From the NCBI GenBank assembly GCA_021780195.1, contig JAJXZE010000007.1, forward strand, positions 1 to 48,789: a stretch of 48,789 bases of DNA, written 5' to 3'. Both the position numbers and the translations under genes were made by a program. This stretch comes from a bacterium (lineage in GTDB: Bacteria; Patescibacteriota; Minisyncoccia; UBA6257; 2-01-FULL-56-20). This document shows positions 26,277 to 35,653 of the stretch, piece by piece (position 1 is the first letter of the stretch; each line of letters begins with the position of its first letter). The notes beneath the pieces were generated by a model. It was not told where the DNA came from. It worked only from the letters and a program-made list of their open reading frames with translations, and made no database searches.

Positions 26277-27556
26277 GGATTCGTGGTACTTGCCGTGCTG
26301 GTGGCGGGCGTCGGTGGCGGCAAGGGCGTCCCGTCCACTTCCGCCTGGAGCACCTGGAGGGCTTTCGCGAGCTGGGGGTCGCGTCCGGCCGCCACATCGG
26401 CGTCGGTCAGGGGCACCACATAATCAGGGACGAGTCCGTCGTGGTCGAGGATGCGGCCGGAGGGCAGAACCCAGTGGGCCACGGTGAGCTTGATGGCGGA
26501 TCCGTCCGCGAGAGGTTCGAGCTCCTGCACGGTCCCCTTCCCGAAGCTCTTCTCTCCCACGAGCTTCACCCCGCGGTCGTCGTGGAGCGCGCCCGAAAGG
26601 ATTTCCGCCGCCGAGGCCGAGCCGTTGTTGATGAGCACCACCATGGGCACGCCGGAGAGCGATCCGTCGCCCTGCGCCGTGAAGTCCTGTTCCGGAACGG
26701 TGCGCCCCACTTCGCGCACCACCATGCTTCCCGGCTTCAGGAAGTAGCCGGAGAGATTCACCGCAACGTCCAGATAGCCGCCCGGATTGTCGCGAAGGTC
26801 GAGCACGATTCCTTTGGCGTTCGCGTTCAAGGCCTTCACGAGCGCCTGATAGAAGAGCGCGTTCGAATCGCCGGTGAATTCATTGAGCGTGATGTGAGCG
26901 AGGTCCCCCTTCATCTCGAATTCGACGTTCGGCACCTGGATGTTCTCGCGGACGATCTTGAAATCCTGCGGCGTGCTCCATCCCGCGCGGAGGATGCCGA
27001 GGGTCACCGCGGTTCCGACGTCGCCGCGGATCAGATTTACCGCTTCATCAAGCGACATATCGAGCGTCGAAGAAGCGTCGATCGAGACGATCGCGTCTTT
27101 CGCCTTCAGGCCCGCCCTTTCCGCCGGCGTCCCTTTGAGCGGCGCGACAATCACGATGTCCCCATTCGCGTCCATGCCGAGCTGGGCACCGATACCGCCG
27201 AAGTTTCCGGCGATGTTTTCCTGGAACTGCTGGTTGCTCGACGGGTCGAAGAACTCCGAGTACGGGTCGCCGAGAGAGTTCACGAGGCCGTTCACCGCGC
27301 CGTAAAGCTTTTGTTCCGGGGTCGTGCTTGGATTGCGGAGATAGTCGCGGTTGATGATGCTCCACGCCTGCCAGAACGTGCCGAAGTCCGCCGCGGTCGA
27401 GGTTGGTCCCGCGATGTTCGCCGCGTCCGTCACAACGATATTCTTCGGCGACTTCTCCCCTTCGGTCCAGCCGAGCCAGAAACCGCTGCCGAGGAGGGCG
27501 GCGGCGGCGATGACCGCGATGCCTATTTCCAGATATCTTTTGCCGATAGCGCGCAT
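26273..27556 (-). CDS. S41-family carboxyl-terminal processing peptidase
   Basis: PDZ region ([35 protein letters not shown]), [54 protein letters not shown] 9 nt upstream of ATG. Confidence 0.93.
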   Translation of the reverse strand: MRAIGKRYLEIGIAVIAAAALLGSGFWLGWTEGEKSPKNIVVTDAANIAGPTSTAADFGTFWQAWSIINRDYLRNPSTTPEQKLYGAVNGLVNSLGDPYSEFFDPSSNQQFQENIAGNFGGIGAQLGMDANGDIVIVAPLKGTPAERAGLKAKDAIVSIDASSTLDMSLDEAVNLIRGDVGTAVTLGILRAGWSTPQDFKIVRENIQVPNVEFEMKGDLAHITLNEFTGDSNALFYQALVKALNANAKGIVLDLRDNPGGYLDVAVNLSGYFLKPGSMVVREVGRTVPEQDFTAQGDGSLSGVPMVVLINNGSASAAEILSGALHDDRGVKLVGEKSFGKGTVQELEPLADGSAIKLTVAHWVLPSGRILDHDGLVPDYVVPLTDADVAAGRDPQLAKALQVLQAEVDGTPLPPPTPATSTASTTNP

Positions 27557-27635
27557 GTATTCTGCATTATACCACAGCTCTCCGACGCGGGCGAAACATT
27601 GAAAAATCGTTAAAAAATCATTATAATCCGCATAT

Positions 27636-27905
27636 ATGATTCCGACGAAGACAAAGAAGGGGGCGTATCTTGCGGAACTCAGACGGAGGGCGGCGGAGTC
27701 GCACGTCTACCGGAAGTACCAGTTGCTCGGCCTCCAGATCGCGGAGATCCTGGGTGACGAGCGTCACAAGTCCCTCTACATCAAACTCGCTAAGGAGATG
27801 AATGCCGAGCGCCTCCTCCGGCTCGCAAAAGAGGTCGCCGACCGGCGCGAGGTCAAAAACCGCGGTGCATACTTCATGTCCCTCCTCAAAAAAGATGGCG
27901 AGTGA
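27636..27905 (+). CDS. conserved-looking hypothetical protein, 89 aa
   Basis: Charged helical protein; TATAAT (27622-27627) 8 nt upstream; overlaps def start. Confidence 0.6.
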   Translation: MIPTKTKKGAYLAELRRRAAESHVYRKYQLLGLQIAEILGDERHKSLYIKLAKEMNAERLLRLAKEVADRREVKNRGAYFMSLLKKDGE

Positions 27906-28452
27906 CATCCTGGTGGTCGAAAAGCGCGCGGACGAGGATTTCCTCCGGCGCAAAACGGCGGATTTCGATTTCAAGAAATTCACGCGCAAGGAAGTGGCGG
28001 AGCTCGTCACGCGGATGCGCCGCATCATGCGCGCGGCGAACGGCATCGGCCTTTCCGCAAACCAGATCGGTCTCCCCTACCGCCTGTTCGTTGCCGAGGT
28101 TCCCGATGCGCAGGGCGGCACGAAATTCTACGCCGTGTTCAATCCCCGGCTCGAAAAGAAGAGCAAGGAGGAGGTGGCCTTCGAGGAAGGATGCCTCAGC
28201 GTGCCCGGCAAGTGGGGCGACGTCGTGCGCGCGGAGAAGATCACCGTGGGCGGATTCGACAAGAACGGAAAGCCGGCCAAGATAAAAGCGTGGGGGCTCC
28301 TTGCGCGGGTCTTCCAGCACGAGATCGACCACCTGGACGGCCATCTTTTCATCGACCGCACCAAAGCCGTCTATGGAGAGGAGCACGGCGGAGCGCCGGA
28401 CGAGGAGCGGGACGACCGACGGGACGAGAAACGGGGCCACGCCGCAAAATAA
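27895..28452 (+). CDS. def: peptide deformylase
   Basis: NGIGLSANQIGL, FEEGCLSVPG, QHEIDHLDGHLF. Confidence 0.93.
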   Translation: MASDILVVEKRADEDFLRRKTADFDFKKFTRKEVAELVTRMRRIMRAANGIGLSANQIGLPYRLFVAEVPDAQGGTKFYAVFNPRLEKKSKEEVAFEEGCLSVPGKWGDVVRAEKITVGGFDKNGKPAKIKAWGLLARVFQHEIDHLDGHLFIDRTKAVYGEEHGGAPDEERDDRRDEKRGHAAK

Positions 28453-29333
28453 TGAAGTACGTCTTCTTTGGATCGCCCCGGTTCGCTTCGATCGTCCTTA
28501 ATGGCCTCATGGATGCCGGGTTCCCTCCCGCGGCGGTCGTCTGCAATCCCGACCGCCCCGTCGGAAGAAAAAAGATCGTAACGCCTCCTCCTGTGAAGTC
28601 GCTCGTTGCCGCGCCCGTCGCCATCCTCCAGCCGGAAAAGCTCGACGCCGCATTCGCCGAAGACCTGAAGGCGCTCGCGCCCGACTTTTTTGTCGTCGCG
28701 GCATACGCAAAGATCATCCCGCAGGCGATCCTCGATATCCCGCGTTTCGGGACGCTCGGCGTCCATCCGTCGCTCCTGCCGTGCCACCGCGGCTCTTCCC
28801 CCATCCAATCGGCCATCCTTGACGGCGACCGCGAAACCGGCACCACGATCTATCTGATGGATGCCAAGATGGACCACGGCCCGATCGTTGCGCGGGAAGC
28901 CGTGCCGCTCGACGCGCTCGCGGCTTCATACGAGGACCTCGAGGCGGAGCTCGCCTCGCTCGGCGTAAAGCTCCTTTCGAAAATCATTCCGCAATTTGCC
29001 GCAAGGGGCGCCGAAGGACTTTCTTCCGCACATGCCGGTGCGCCGGTCGCGCAGGACGAATCCCTCGCGACCTATACGCGGAAATTCACGACCGAGGACG
29101 GGCGCGTGGAGGAGCGCGACCTCGGCGCCGCGCAGGCGGGCGACCAAAAGACCGCAGAAGCAATCCTCCGCACAATGAACGCCCTCGGGAAAGAACCCGG
29201 CGTATGGACCATGATGAACGGCATTCGCGTGAAACTCCTCGCGGCGCGCATCGAAAACGGCGTCCTGCACATCACGCGCATTCAGGAAGAGGGCGGTGTG
29301 CCGAAGGATGTGCGTGTGAAGCCGGCGCGCTAG
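28452..29333 (+). CDS. fmt: methionyl-tRNA formyltransferase
   Basis: [66 protein letters not shown] overlap with def. Confidence 0.94.
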   Translation: MKYVFFGSPRFASIVLNGLMDAGFPPAAVVCNPDRPVGRKKIVTPPPVKSLVAAPVAILQPEKLDAAFAEDLKALAPDFFVVAAYAKIIPQAILDIPRFGTLGVHPSLLPCHRGSSPIQSAILDGDRETGTTIYLMDAKMDHGPIVAREAVPLDALAASYEDLEAELASLGVKLLSKIIPQFAARGAEGLSSAHAGAPVAQDESLATYTRKFTTEDGRVEERDLGAAQAGDQKTAEAILRTMNALGKEPGVWTMMNGIRVKLLAARIENGVLHITRIQEEGGVPKDVRVKPAR

Positions 29334-29965
29334 CCGAGGCGCTTCGCGACCTCGTCCCAGTTCACCACGTGCCACCAGCTCTCAATGTATTCCGGCCGGC
29401 GGTTCTGGTACTTCAGATAATAGGCGTGCTCCCAGACGTCGAGGCAGAGGATCGGTTTCAGGCCCTGCGTCACGGGGCTGTCCTGGTTCGGCGTCGAAAT
29501 GACGGCGAGCGCGCCATCCTTCCGGACGACGAGCCACGTCCATCCCGACCCGAAGACCTTTTTTGCGGCGCCGGAGAATTCCTCGCGGAATTTTCCAAAG
29601 TCGCCGAAGGCGGCGTTGATCGCCTCCCCCGTTTTTCCGCCGGGGCCCTTTGCCAGCGCGGCCGGATCCGTCTGCACCGCACCGGTCGCGGGCGGCGCCA
29701 TAAAAGTCCAGAAGAGCGAGTGATTCGCGTGCCCTCCACCATGATTCCTTACGGCTGTTCGGATGTCTTCGGGCACGGCGTCGATCGCTCCCAAGAGCTC
29801 CTCGAGCGGCTTGTCCGCGATCTCGGGGTGCTTCTCGAGCGCCGCATTCAGGTTGTCGACATACGCCTGATGATGCTTGGTGTAGTGGACCTCCATCGTC
29901 TTCGCATCGATATACGGCTCGAGCGCATCGTACGCGTACGGGAGTTTCGGCAATTCGTACTTCAT
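29330..29965 (-). CDS. superoxide dismutase (Fe/Mn family)
   Basis: [77 protein letters not shown]. Confidence 0.95.
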   Translation of the reverse strand: MKYELPKLPYAYDALEPYIDAKTMEVHYTKHHQAYVDNLNAALEKHPEIADKPLEELLGAIDAVPEDIRTAVRNHGGGHANHSLFWTFMAPPATGAVQTDPAALAKGPGGKTGEAINAAFGDFGKFREEFSGAAKKVFGSGWTWLVVRKDGALAVISTPNQDSPVTQGLKPILCLDVWEHAYYLKYQNRRPEYIESWWHVVNWDEVAKRLG

Positions 29966-30183
29966 CGGTTTATATTGGTTTTGGTTTATTTTAGGAGCGA
30001 CCCTGTCAGTTCAGTTTAACATAGATTTAATATTGTTGCGGTAGGATGAAGAAGAATGAAAACACCATGATCCCTCGCATGGTTTTTCATACAGCGAAAT
30101 CCTGGAGAGGATTCCCGTCGCAAAATCCACCCTCTCCGGATGGCTCCATTCGGTCGGGTTATCGCGCTATCAAAAGCAAAGGA

Positions 30184-30213
30184 TTGCCGGGTGGACCCAG
30201 GGGGTGGTAGAAT
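30184..30213 (+). promoter_or_regulatory. tRNA promoter, TTGCCG-18-TAGAAT
   Basis: -35 TTGCCG 30184-30189, -10 TAGAAT 30208-30213, just upstream of the tRNA. Confidence 0.6.
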
Positions 30214-30225
30214 CCAGGTGATGAT

Positions 30226-30302
30226 TGCGGGGTGGTGTAACTGGTAACACGCCTGACTTTGGATCAGGAGACTTCCAGGTTCGAACCCTGGCCCCGCAGC
30301 CA
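30226..30302 (+). tRNA. trnQ: tRNA-Gln (anticodon TTG), encoded CCA end
   Basis: Acceptor TGCGGGG/CCCCGCA, T-arm CCAGG-TTCGAAC-CCTGG, anticodon loop CTTTGGA, followed by G-CCA. Confidence 0.92.
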
Positions 30303-30438
30303 CGTTGAGACAGGTTCGGACTCAGGGGAGCTATTTGAGACAGAAGATCTCTAATGCCTCACCCTTGTCGGCAAGATTTGGCTTTGGGAATATTGTTTCA
30401 GTATTCCGACCCAAGGACGGATGTGATAAACTGCGTAC

Positions 30439-31083
30439 GTGGATAAAACCGTATACCTCATCCGGCATGGGGAAAGCGAGCACAACATCGCGCCGGTCTT
30501 CCAGGCGCCCGATTCGCCCCTCAGCAAAAGAGGAATCCGGCAGGCGGAAAACGTGGCCGAAAGGGCTGAGGGCCTTTCATTTGAAACATTGATTTCGAGT
30601 CCCCTTCCCCGCACGAAGGAAACCGCGGAAGCTATTGCGCGAAGAACCGGGAAGCAGGTCGATTATTCGGATCTTTTCGTTGAGCGGATAACACCGACCA
30701 GCATTCATGGCAAACCCTATACCGACGCCGTTGCCAACGACGTTTGGCGGGAGTGGGATAGGAGTCTCTGGACGCCGGGTCTTCGCGTGGAGGATGGAGA
30801 AAACTTCGGCGACATCGTCGCGCGAGCCGACAAGGCGCTCGACTATCTCCGCGACCGCCCCGAAACAAGTATGGTCGTGGTGACCCACGCCTATTTTCTC
30901 CGGACGATGATTGCCCGCCTCTTGATAGGAGATTTTCTCACCGCGGAAATTTTCCGTGAGTTTCAGAAGGGGGTATCCATGGAAAATACCGGCATTACCG
31001 TTCTGCGCTACCACGGAGGATTCGAGCAGGATCCGCGCTGGCACCTCTGGACCTACAACGATCATGCTCATCTCGCTCCATAA
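30439..31083 (+). CDS. histidine phosphatase (phosphoglycerate mutase-like) family protein
   Basis: VYLIRHGESEHN, SPLSKRGIRQAENVAE, LISSPLPRTKETAEAIA, MVVVTHAYFLRTM. GTG start. Confidence 0.88.
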   Translation: MDKTVYLIRHGESEHNIAPVFQAPDSPLSKRGIRQAENVAERAEGLSFETLISSPLPRTKETAEAIARRTGKQVDYSDLFVERITPTSIHGKPYTDAVANDVWREWDRSLWTPGLRVEDGENFGDIVARADKALDYLRDRPETSMVVVTHAYFLRTMIARLLIGDFLTAEIFREFQKGVSMENTGITVLRYHGGFEQDPRWHLWTYNDHAHLAP

Positions 31084-31371
31084 AGGCCCCGTCTTTTTAT
31101 CACCGGAATCATCGCCCGACGCGACATTCCATTTCCGGGCATCTGCCTTATTGGCGCATCGTACGAACAAACTCTCACGCGGAATCGGGAGAATCCCCGC
31201 TGGGGAAAAACGCCCGAACTGCAGGAGCTGGAAGCGAAAGAATTTTTCTTCGAGCAACGTCCACGCTACAAAGCGGAGGCGGAAAAATACGGTTACCCGG
31301 TCTTTGAGGATGCCGACCAAGCGTTTGAACCGGCACTGCGCTTTTTAGGGTATAATGTCGATGCAAGCTAG
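31084..31371 (+). pseudogene. start-less protein-like fragment, in frame after the phosphatase stop codon (nucleotide-kinase-like C-terminus?)
   Basis: In-frame translation after TAA 31081-31083: RPRLFITGIIARRDIPFPGICLIGASYEQTLTRNRENPRWGKTPELQELEAKEFFFEQRPRYKAEAEKYGYPVFEDADQAFEPALRFLGYNVDAS*; no ATG/GTG/TTG start. Confidence 0.45.
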
Positions 31372-31375
31372 ATCC

Positions 31376-31933
31376 ATGAAAAAAGAATTCCTTGTACTGC
31401 TCGGGGCCTTCGTCGCCATCGCCGCGCTCGCCGCGGTGCTCATGGCGTTCGTCGGTGACGCACGGCGGGGCATGGTTCCCTTCGACCCTACGAATGCGAG
31501 CTATCTCGTCGAGGGCACCGTAGTCACGCTCGTGAACGGCCAGGCGGAAGTGCCGGCCGCGCCGGGATCGGCGTCCACAGTGCGGACGTGGATCTTCGGC
31601 CTTCCGGCGATGGGCGACCTGAATGGCGACGGCACCCGCGACGCGGCGCTCCTCCTCGTGCAGAATGCCGGCGGCTCGGGCACCTTCTATTACGCCGCCG
31701 CGGCGCTTGCGACAAGCGCGGGCGCGGAAGGGACGAACGCCATCCTCCTCGGCGACCGGATCGCGCCCCAGAACATTTCTATCGCGAGCGGCACGATCCT
31801 CGTGAACTATGCGGACCGGAACGCGGGGGAACCGATGACGACCCAGCCCTCGCTCGGGGTCAGTAAATACTTTACGGTGGTGGGCGGCCTTCTCGAGGCG
31901 GCTCCGGCTCCCGGCACACCGTCGGTAAAATAA
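31376..31933 (+). CDS. hypothetical exported protein
   Basis: MKKEFLVLLGAFVAIAALAAVLMAFV signal/TM; MGDLNGDGTRDAALLLVQ (FG-GAP/Ca-loop-like). TATAAT at 31351-31356. Confidence 0.65.
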   Translation: MKKEFLVLLGAFVAIAALAAVLMAFVGDARRGMVPFDPTNASYLVEGTVVTLVNGQAEVPAAPGSASTVRTWIFGLPAMGDLNGDGTRDAALLLVQNAGGSGTFYYAAAALATSAGAEGTNAILLGDRIAPQNISIASGTILVNYADRNAGEPMTTQPSLGVSKYFTVVGGLLEAAPAPGTPSVK

Positions 31934-31958
31934 AAAAGGCGCGAGACAGACTCGCGCC
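31931..31958 (-). terminator. terminator of the minus-strand gene (possibly bidirectional)
   Basis: GGCGCGAG (31938-31945) / CTCGCGCC (31951-31958), T-tract on minus strand (TTTTTTATTTTA). Confidence 0.7.
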
Positions 31959-31983
31959 GGAAGAAAAACAGCGAATCGACCGC

Positions 31984-32289
31984 TTAGGCATCCCATGCAA
32001 ACGGCAGGACGCCCGTGCGCCGTTCCTCTTCAATGAGGCGCCGGGCGGCACACCAAAACTGCCAGAATATTGCTTCTTCGGCAGCGGCTTCGGCCGGTAG
32101 TGGAGCTCCGTTTTGTCTCATGAGCTCCACCCGTTTCTGCCAGCCGATTTCGGCATAGTTATAGCCGGTCGCCACGCACCGTCGCGCAAGGCGGGAGATT
32201 TTTTCTTCCCGACTCCCGAGCTCCGCGATCCACCGAAGCGCAAGGACGCCGGCATATCTTACGAGATCAGCTTCCCGTTGGGATTGCAT
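31984..32289 (-). CDS. hypothetical protein, 101 aa
   Basis: ORF with AGGAGG just upstream of ATG; no family recognised. Confidence 0.5.
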   Translation of the reverse strand: MQSQREADLVRYAGVLALRWIAELGSREEKISRLARRCVATGYNYAEIGWQKRVELMRQNGAPLPAEAAAEEAIFWQFWCAARRLIEEERRTGVLPFAWDA

Positions 32290-32345
32290 ATTCCTCCTGT
32301 GTATATTGAAATTTCAACGAACTTCGGAAGCGGTATTTATTGAAT

Positions 32346-32373
32346 AAAAACCTCTTCCGAAGAAGAGGTTTTT
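32346..32373 (-). terminator. UUCG-tetraloop Rho-independent terminator (minus strand)
   Basis: AAAAACCTCTTC-TTCG-GAAGAGGTTTTT on the minus strand, 12-bp stem and T-tail. Confidence 0.85.
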
Positions 32374-32403
32374 GCGGCTGGCGATGAATGGGTCGGGGTT
32401 CGA

Positions 32404-32490
32404 TTATCGCGCAAGATATCCCTTCTTCGAGAGAGGTTCGTGGGTAAACCAAAAATAGAAATTCCCGGTGAAGGTTGCCGCGTAATGCAT
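32404..32490 (-). CDS. candidate leaderless micro-ORF (28 aa)
   Basis: MHYAATFTGNFYFWFTHEPLSKKGYLAR*; TATGAT 7 nt upstream of ATG, UUCG terminator downstream. Confidence 0.4.
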   Translation of the reverse strand: MHYAATFTGNFYFWFTHEPLSKKGYLAR

Positions 32491-32571
32491 GGAATAAATC
32501 ATATCGCGCGGCGACGGGGAACGTCAAGGCGCGCTTCGAGCGTCCCCGCGCGGAGTTGCCGCGCGGAGCGC

Positions 32572-33252
32572 CTACTGCCAGACCGTGGCCACGGGGATAG
32601 TCCCCTGCTCCACCGCGACGGGCATGCTCGATGAATTCGCCACGATCTGGCCGACATCCGCGGTCCACGTACTCGAGTTTTCGTTCAGATTGAAAATCAA
32701 AAGCCCTTCGCCACCGGGGGTCTTGGGCGCGCATCCGTAGCTCGCGGAGATCCCGCCCTCGGCGATCGGCATCGTTCCCGTGAACGGCGCACAGCGCGTC
32801 CCGTCGGCGAGTTCCAGGAGCCACGCCCAATCGGACGGCGCCGAACCCTGTGCGGCCTGAGGCTTCGGAAGCGGCGACGTGAGCTTTAATACGAAGGAAG
32901 ACGTGGCGTCGGGGATGGCGGGATCCATATTGCAGAGCAGATCATTGCTCCCCGGAATATTGAAGCACGGGTCGCTGATCGAATTCCCTACGGAACATCG
33001 CCAGGCATCGGCCCGGAAAGGCGCGGCAATGGAGTTCGTCCAGCAGGATCCCTGTTCGACCGGCGTCGAGGTCGCGGGGGCCGGCGGCACGTAGGTCACT
33101 ACCTTCGTCGGCGGCACGCCCGCGGGAGCTCCCTGATGATCCGCCGCGGTCGGCGCCTGTCCCGTCTTCGGAAACGCGAAGAGCGCGGCGAGGACAAGGA
33201 GGATCGCCACTACGAGAACAAGGAGAATGATGCGGATCTTTGCGCGGGTCAT
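32572..33252 (-). CDS. hypothetical exported/membrane-anchored protein
   Basis: MTRAKIRIILLVLVVAILLVLAALFAFP N-terminal TM; TATCCT 8 nt upstream of ATG 33252. Confidence 0.6.
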   Translation of the reverse strand: MTRAKIRIILLVLVVAILLVLAALFAFPKTGQAPTAADHQGAPAGVPPTKVVTYVPPAPATSTPVEQGSCWTNSIAAPFRADAWRCSVGNSISDPCFNIPGSNDLLCNMDPAIPDATSSFVLKLTSPLPKPQAAQGSAPSDWAWLLELADGTRCAPFTGTMPIAEGGISASYGCAPKTPGGEGLLIFNLNENSSTWTADVGQIVANSSSMPVAVEQGTIPVATVWQ

Positions 33253-33271
33253 ATGCCTCAAGGATAGACAG

Positions 33272-34000
33272 CTATTTTATGAAAGTGAAAGTGCCGACGA
33301 TGCGATCCAGCACGCTCGTGAGCTTGGCTCGATCAAAGGGCTTGAGGCCGTACGAAGCGGGATAGTTCATGATCTGACCCGAGTGAATGGTGTATTCCAC
33401 CGCCCAGCACCGGCCGTCATGCACGGTGCGATAGCTCGTCGTATCGTAATAATTGCCGGCACCGACGTCCCCCGAATGGAATACTACGAACGTCGTGCCG
33501 TTGATCACCGCGGACGAGGTGGCCGCGCCCTGCGCCACGGCGCCCGGATCGGGCGTCAGGCAGCCGGCGAGCGCCAACGCGCTCCCGCTCGAACCCGCGG
33601 TGAGCGTGGCTTCGATAAGATTGGTTTGCGGTTCGAAAACCTTCGGGATCGTCAGCGTGAAGTAGAGGGAGCCGTCCGTCGCGGTATTCGCTCGCCAACC
33701 GGGCGCGGACGCCGCGCGGTAAATGTCGTTCGTCGGGAAATCGAGCGGATAGGCGATACTGAAACCGGCATCCGGCCGCATGCCGGTCTGCCAGGTACCG
33801 GTATCGGTGTAATAGGCCGCCGCCGCGTTTTCGGTTTCGTTTTGCAGGGCCATCTGGCCCGCGTTCTTTCCCGCGGCCACGTAGCCCTCAATCTCGCCGT
33901 ATCTGGTGCCGAGCCAGAAGCCGAGGAACGGAAGACCCACGAAGAGGACGAGTGCCGCGGCCTTTGAGTACCACGTCACTTTTTTCCACTCGATTTTCAT
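33272..34000 (-). CDS. hypothetical membrane-anchored protein
   Basis: MKIEWKKVTWYSKAAALVLFVGLPFLGFWLG TM; TATAAT 6 nt upstream of ATG 34000. Confidence 0.65.
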   Translation of the reverse strand: MKIEWKKVTWYSKAAALVLFVGLPFLGFWLGTRYGEIEGYVAAGKNAGQMALQNETENAAAAYYTDTGTWQTGMRPDAGFSIAYPLDFPTNDIYRAASAPGWRANTATDGSLYFTLTIPKVFEPQTNLIEATLTAGSSGSALALAGCLTPDPGAVAQGAATSSAVINGTTFVVFHSGDVGAGNYYDTTSYRTVHDGRCWAVEYTIHSGQIMNYPASYGLKPFDRAKLTSVLDRIVGTFTFIK

Positions 34001-34007
34001 ACTCCCA

Positions 34008-34754
34008 TTATATCTCTATCTTGGAGAAAAGATAGCTGCCAATGACGAGCAGGAGGGCGGTGACGACGGCAAGCACCGAAGCATCAAGCGCGAGGCCGAA
34101 CGTGCCGGCGTGGACGAGGAGGATGCGGAAGGAGTCGATGCCGTAGGACAGGGGGTCGATTCGCGTAAGCCACGCGAGGACGGCGGGAAGCCCTTCGAGC
34201 GGGAAAAGCGCTCCCGAGAGAAAGAACAAGGGCATCACGAGGAAGTTCATGATGAGCTGGAAGCCCTGCATGTCGTCGAGGAGCGAAGCGATGGCCGTGC
34301 CGAGCGCGGTGAAGAGAAGCGCCACGAGAAGCATGGCGATGAGCACGATCGGCACAAGGAACCAGTTATACGGCCGGAAGCCGAAGAGCACGGCAAGGAA
34401 AAAGACCACGACGCCCTGCATGGTGGCGACCGTCGCGCCGCCGAGCGTTCGGCCGATCATGATGTTCATGCGCGACACGGGGGCGACCATCGTTTCCTTC
34501 AGGAAGCCGAACTGGCGGTCCCAGATGAGCTCGATGCCGGAAAAGATCGCGGTGAAGATGATGCTCATGCCGATCACGCCCGGCGCGAGGAACTGGAAAT
34601 AATTCCCCTCCCCCGCCTTTTGGAACACGGCGCCGAGGCCGTAGCCAAGCGCGAGAAGGAAAAGGAGCGGCTGGCCGAGCGAGCCGATCATCCGCGAACG
34701 CGAGCGGAAGTAGTGCTTCAACTGCCGGAGCCAGAGAATATAGATGGTTTTCAT
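34008..34754 (-). CDS. ABC-2 type transporter permease (DrrB-like)
   Basis: Multi-TM, LRQLKHYFRSRSRMIGSLGQPLLFLLALGYGLG, DRQFGFLKETMVAPVSRMNIMIGRTLGG. Confidence 0.88.
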   Translation of the reverse strand: MKTIYILWLRQLKHYFRSRSRMIGSLGQPLLFLLALGYGLGAVFQKAGEGNYFQFLAPGVIGMSIIFTAIFSGIELIWDRQFGFLKETMVAPVSRMNIMIGRTLGGATVATMQGVVVFFLAVLFGFRPYNWFLVPIVLIAMLLVALLFTALGTAIASLLDDMQGFQLIMNFLVMPLFFLSGALFPLEGLPAVLAWLTRIDPLSYGIDSFRILLVHAGTFGLALDASVLAVVTALLLVIGSYLFSKIEI

Positions 34755-34777
34755 GGTGTTCGTCGTGTGATTTCTCC

Positions 34778-35584
34778 CTACCGCCTTCCGCCGCCGCGCC
34801 ACATTTTGCTGTGCGCGCGCATGCGGTCGGTCGCGCTCGATTCCTCGTCGCGGATCACTTTTCCCGTAAGCTCAAGGAACGCGTCCTCAAGCGAGGCCTT
34901 GCCCGTGCTGGCCTTGAGTTCCGCCGAAGTGCCGGAGGCGATGATGCGGCCGTGATCCACGATCGCGATGCGCTGGGCTACGCGGTCCGCCTCTTCCATA
35001 TAGTGCGTGGTGAAGAACACCGTGATCCCCTCTTTCCTGTTGAGCTCCTGAAGATACGACCACATGTGATTCCTGGTCTGGGGGTCGAGGCCGAGCGTCG
35101 GCTCGTCGAGGAAAATCACCTTCGGGTGATGAAGCAGGCCCCGGGCGATCTCGAGCCGCCGCTTCATGCCGCCCGAAAATTCTTTCACCAAGCTATCCTT
35201 CCGATCCCAGAGTTCGACGAACTTCATAAGCTCCTCGATCCGGGCGCGCCTGAGCGGCTTGGGGACGCCATAGAGCACCCCGTGGAACTCCATGTTTTCC
35301 CAGGCGGTGAGTTCGTCGTCCAGGCTCGGGTCCTGAAACACGATGCCGAAGGAACGCCGCACCTCCTCGGGATCGCGCGACGGGTCGTGCCCGTCGAGGA
35401 GAATCACGCCGTCCGTGGCCCTTAAAAGCGTGGTGAGCATTTTGATGGTGGTCGATTTGCCGGCTCCGTTCGGCCCAAGAAAAGCGAAAATCTCACCCTT
35501 CTTCACGGAAAACGAGATATGGTCCACCGCGGTGAAGTCGCCGAACCGCTTGACGAGGCCGCGCACCTCGATGATGTCTTGCAT
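34778..35584 (-). CDS. ABC transporter ATP-binding protein (DrrA-like)
   Basis: FLGPNGAGKSTTIKML, KEFSGGMKRRLEIARGLLHHPKVIFLDEPTLGLDPQTRNHMW, FFTTHYMEEADRVAQRIAIVDHGRI. Confidence 0.93.
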   Translation of the reverse strand: MQDIIEVRGLVKRFGDFTAVDHISFSVKKGEIFAFLGPNGAGKSTTIKMLTTLLRATDGVILLDGHDPSRDPEEVRRSFGIVFQDPSLDDELTAWENMEFHGVLYGVPKPLRRARIEELMKFVELWDRKDSLVKEFSGGMKRRLEIARGLLHHPKVIFLDEPTLGLDPQTRNHMWSYLQELNRKEGITVFFTTHYMEEADRVAQRIAIVDHGRIIASGTSAELKASTGKASLEDAFLELTGKVIRDEESSATDRMRAHSKMWRGGGRR

Positions 35585-35639
35585 CCTTTTAAATTAGTTA
35601 ATATACTTAACAATGTCAAACGGGTGTCTGTGGATAAGG

Positions 35640-35645
35640 TATAAT
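35640..35645 (+). promoter_or_regulatory. -10 box TATAAT, 8 nt before ATG 35654
   Basis: Perfect TATAAT. Confidence 0.6.
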
Positions 35646-35653
35646 AAGACCAT

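Noticed and set aside
26147-27613. 488-aa plus-strand ORF opposite rplI/S41 protease
   Set aside because: Antisense shadow ORF; the minus-strand products are unambiguous.
30020-30180. Possible ncRNA between sod and tRNA-Gln (small hairpins such as GGAGAGG...CCTCTCC and ACCATG...CATGGTTTTTC)
   Set aside because: Hairpins are short and no promoter/terminator pair is convincing; insufficient evidence.
30016-30303. Minus-strand ORF MAAGPGFEPGSLLIQSQ... (95 aa)
   Set aside because: Antisense translation of the tRNA-Gln T-arm/acceptor (GGTTCGAACCC gives GFEPG), a classic spurious ORF.
32267-32830. 187-aa minus-strand ORF
   Set aside because: Spans the UUCG terminator and overlaps the 32572..33252 gene out of frame; not a plausible protein.
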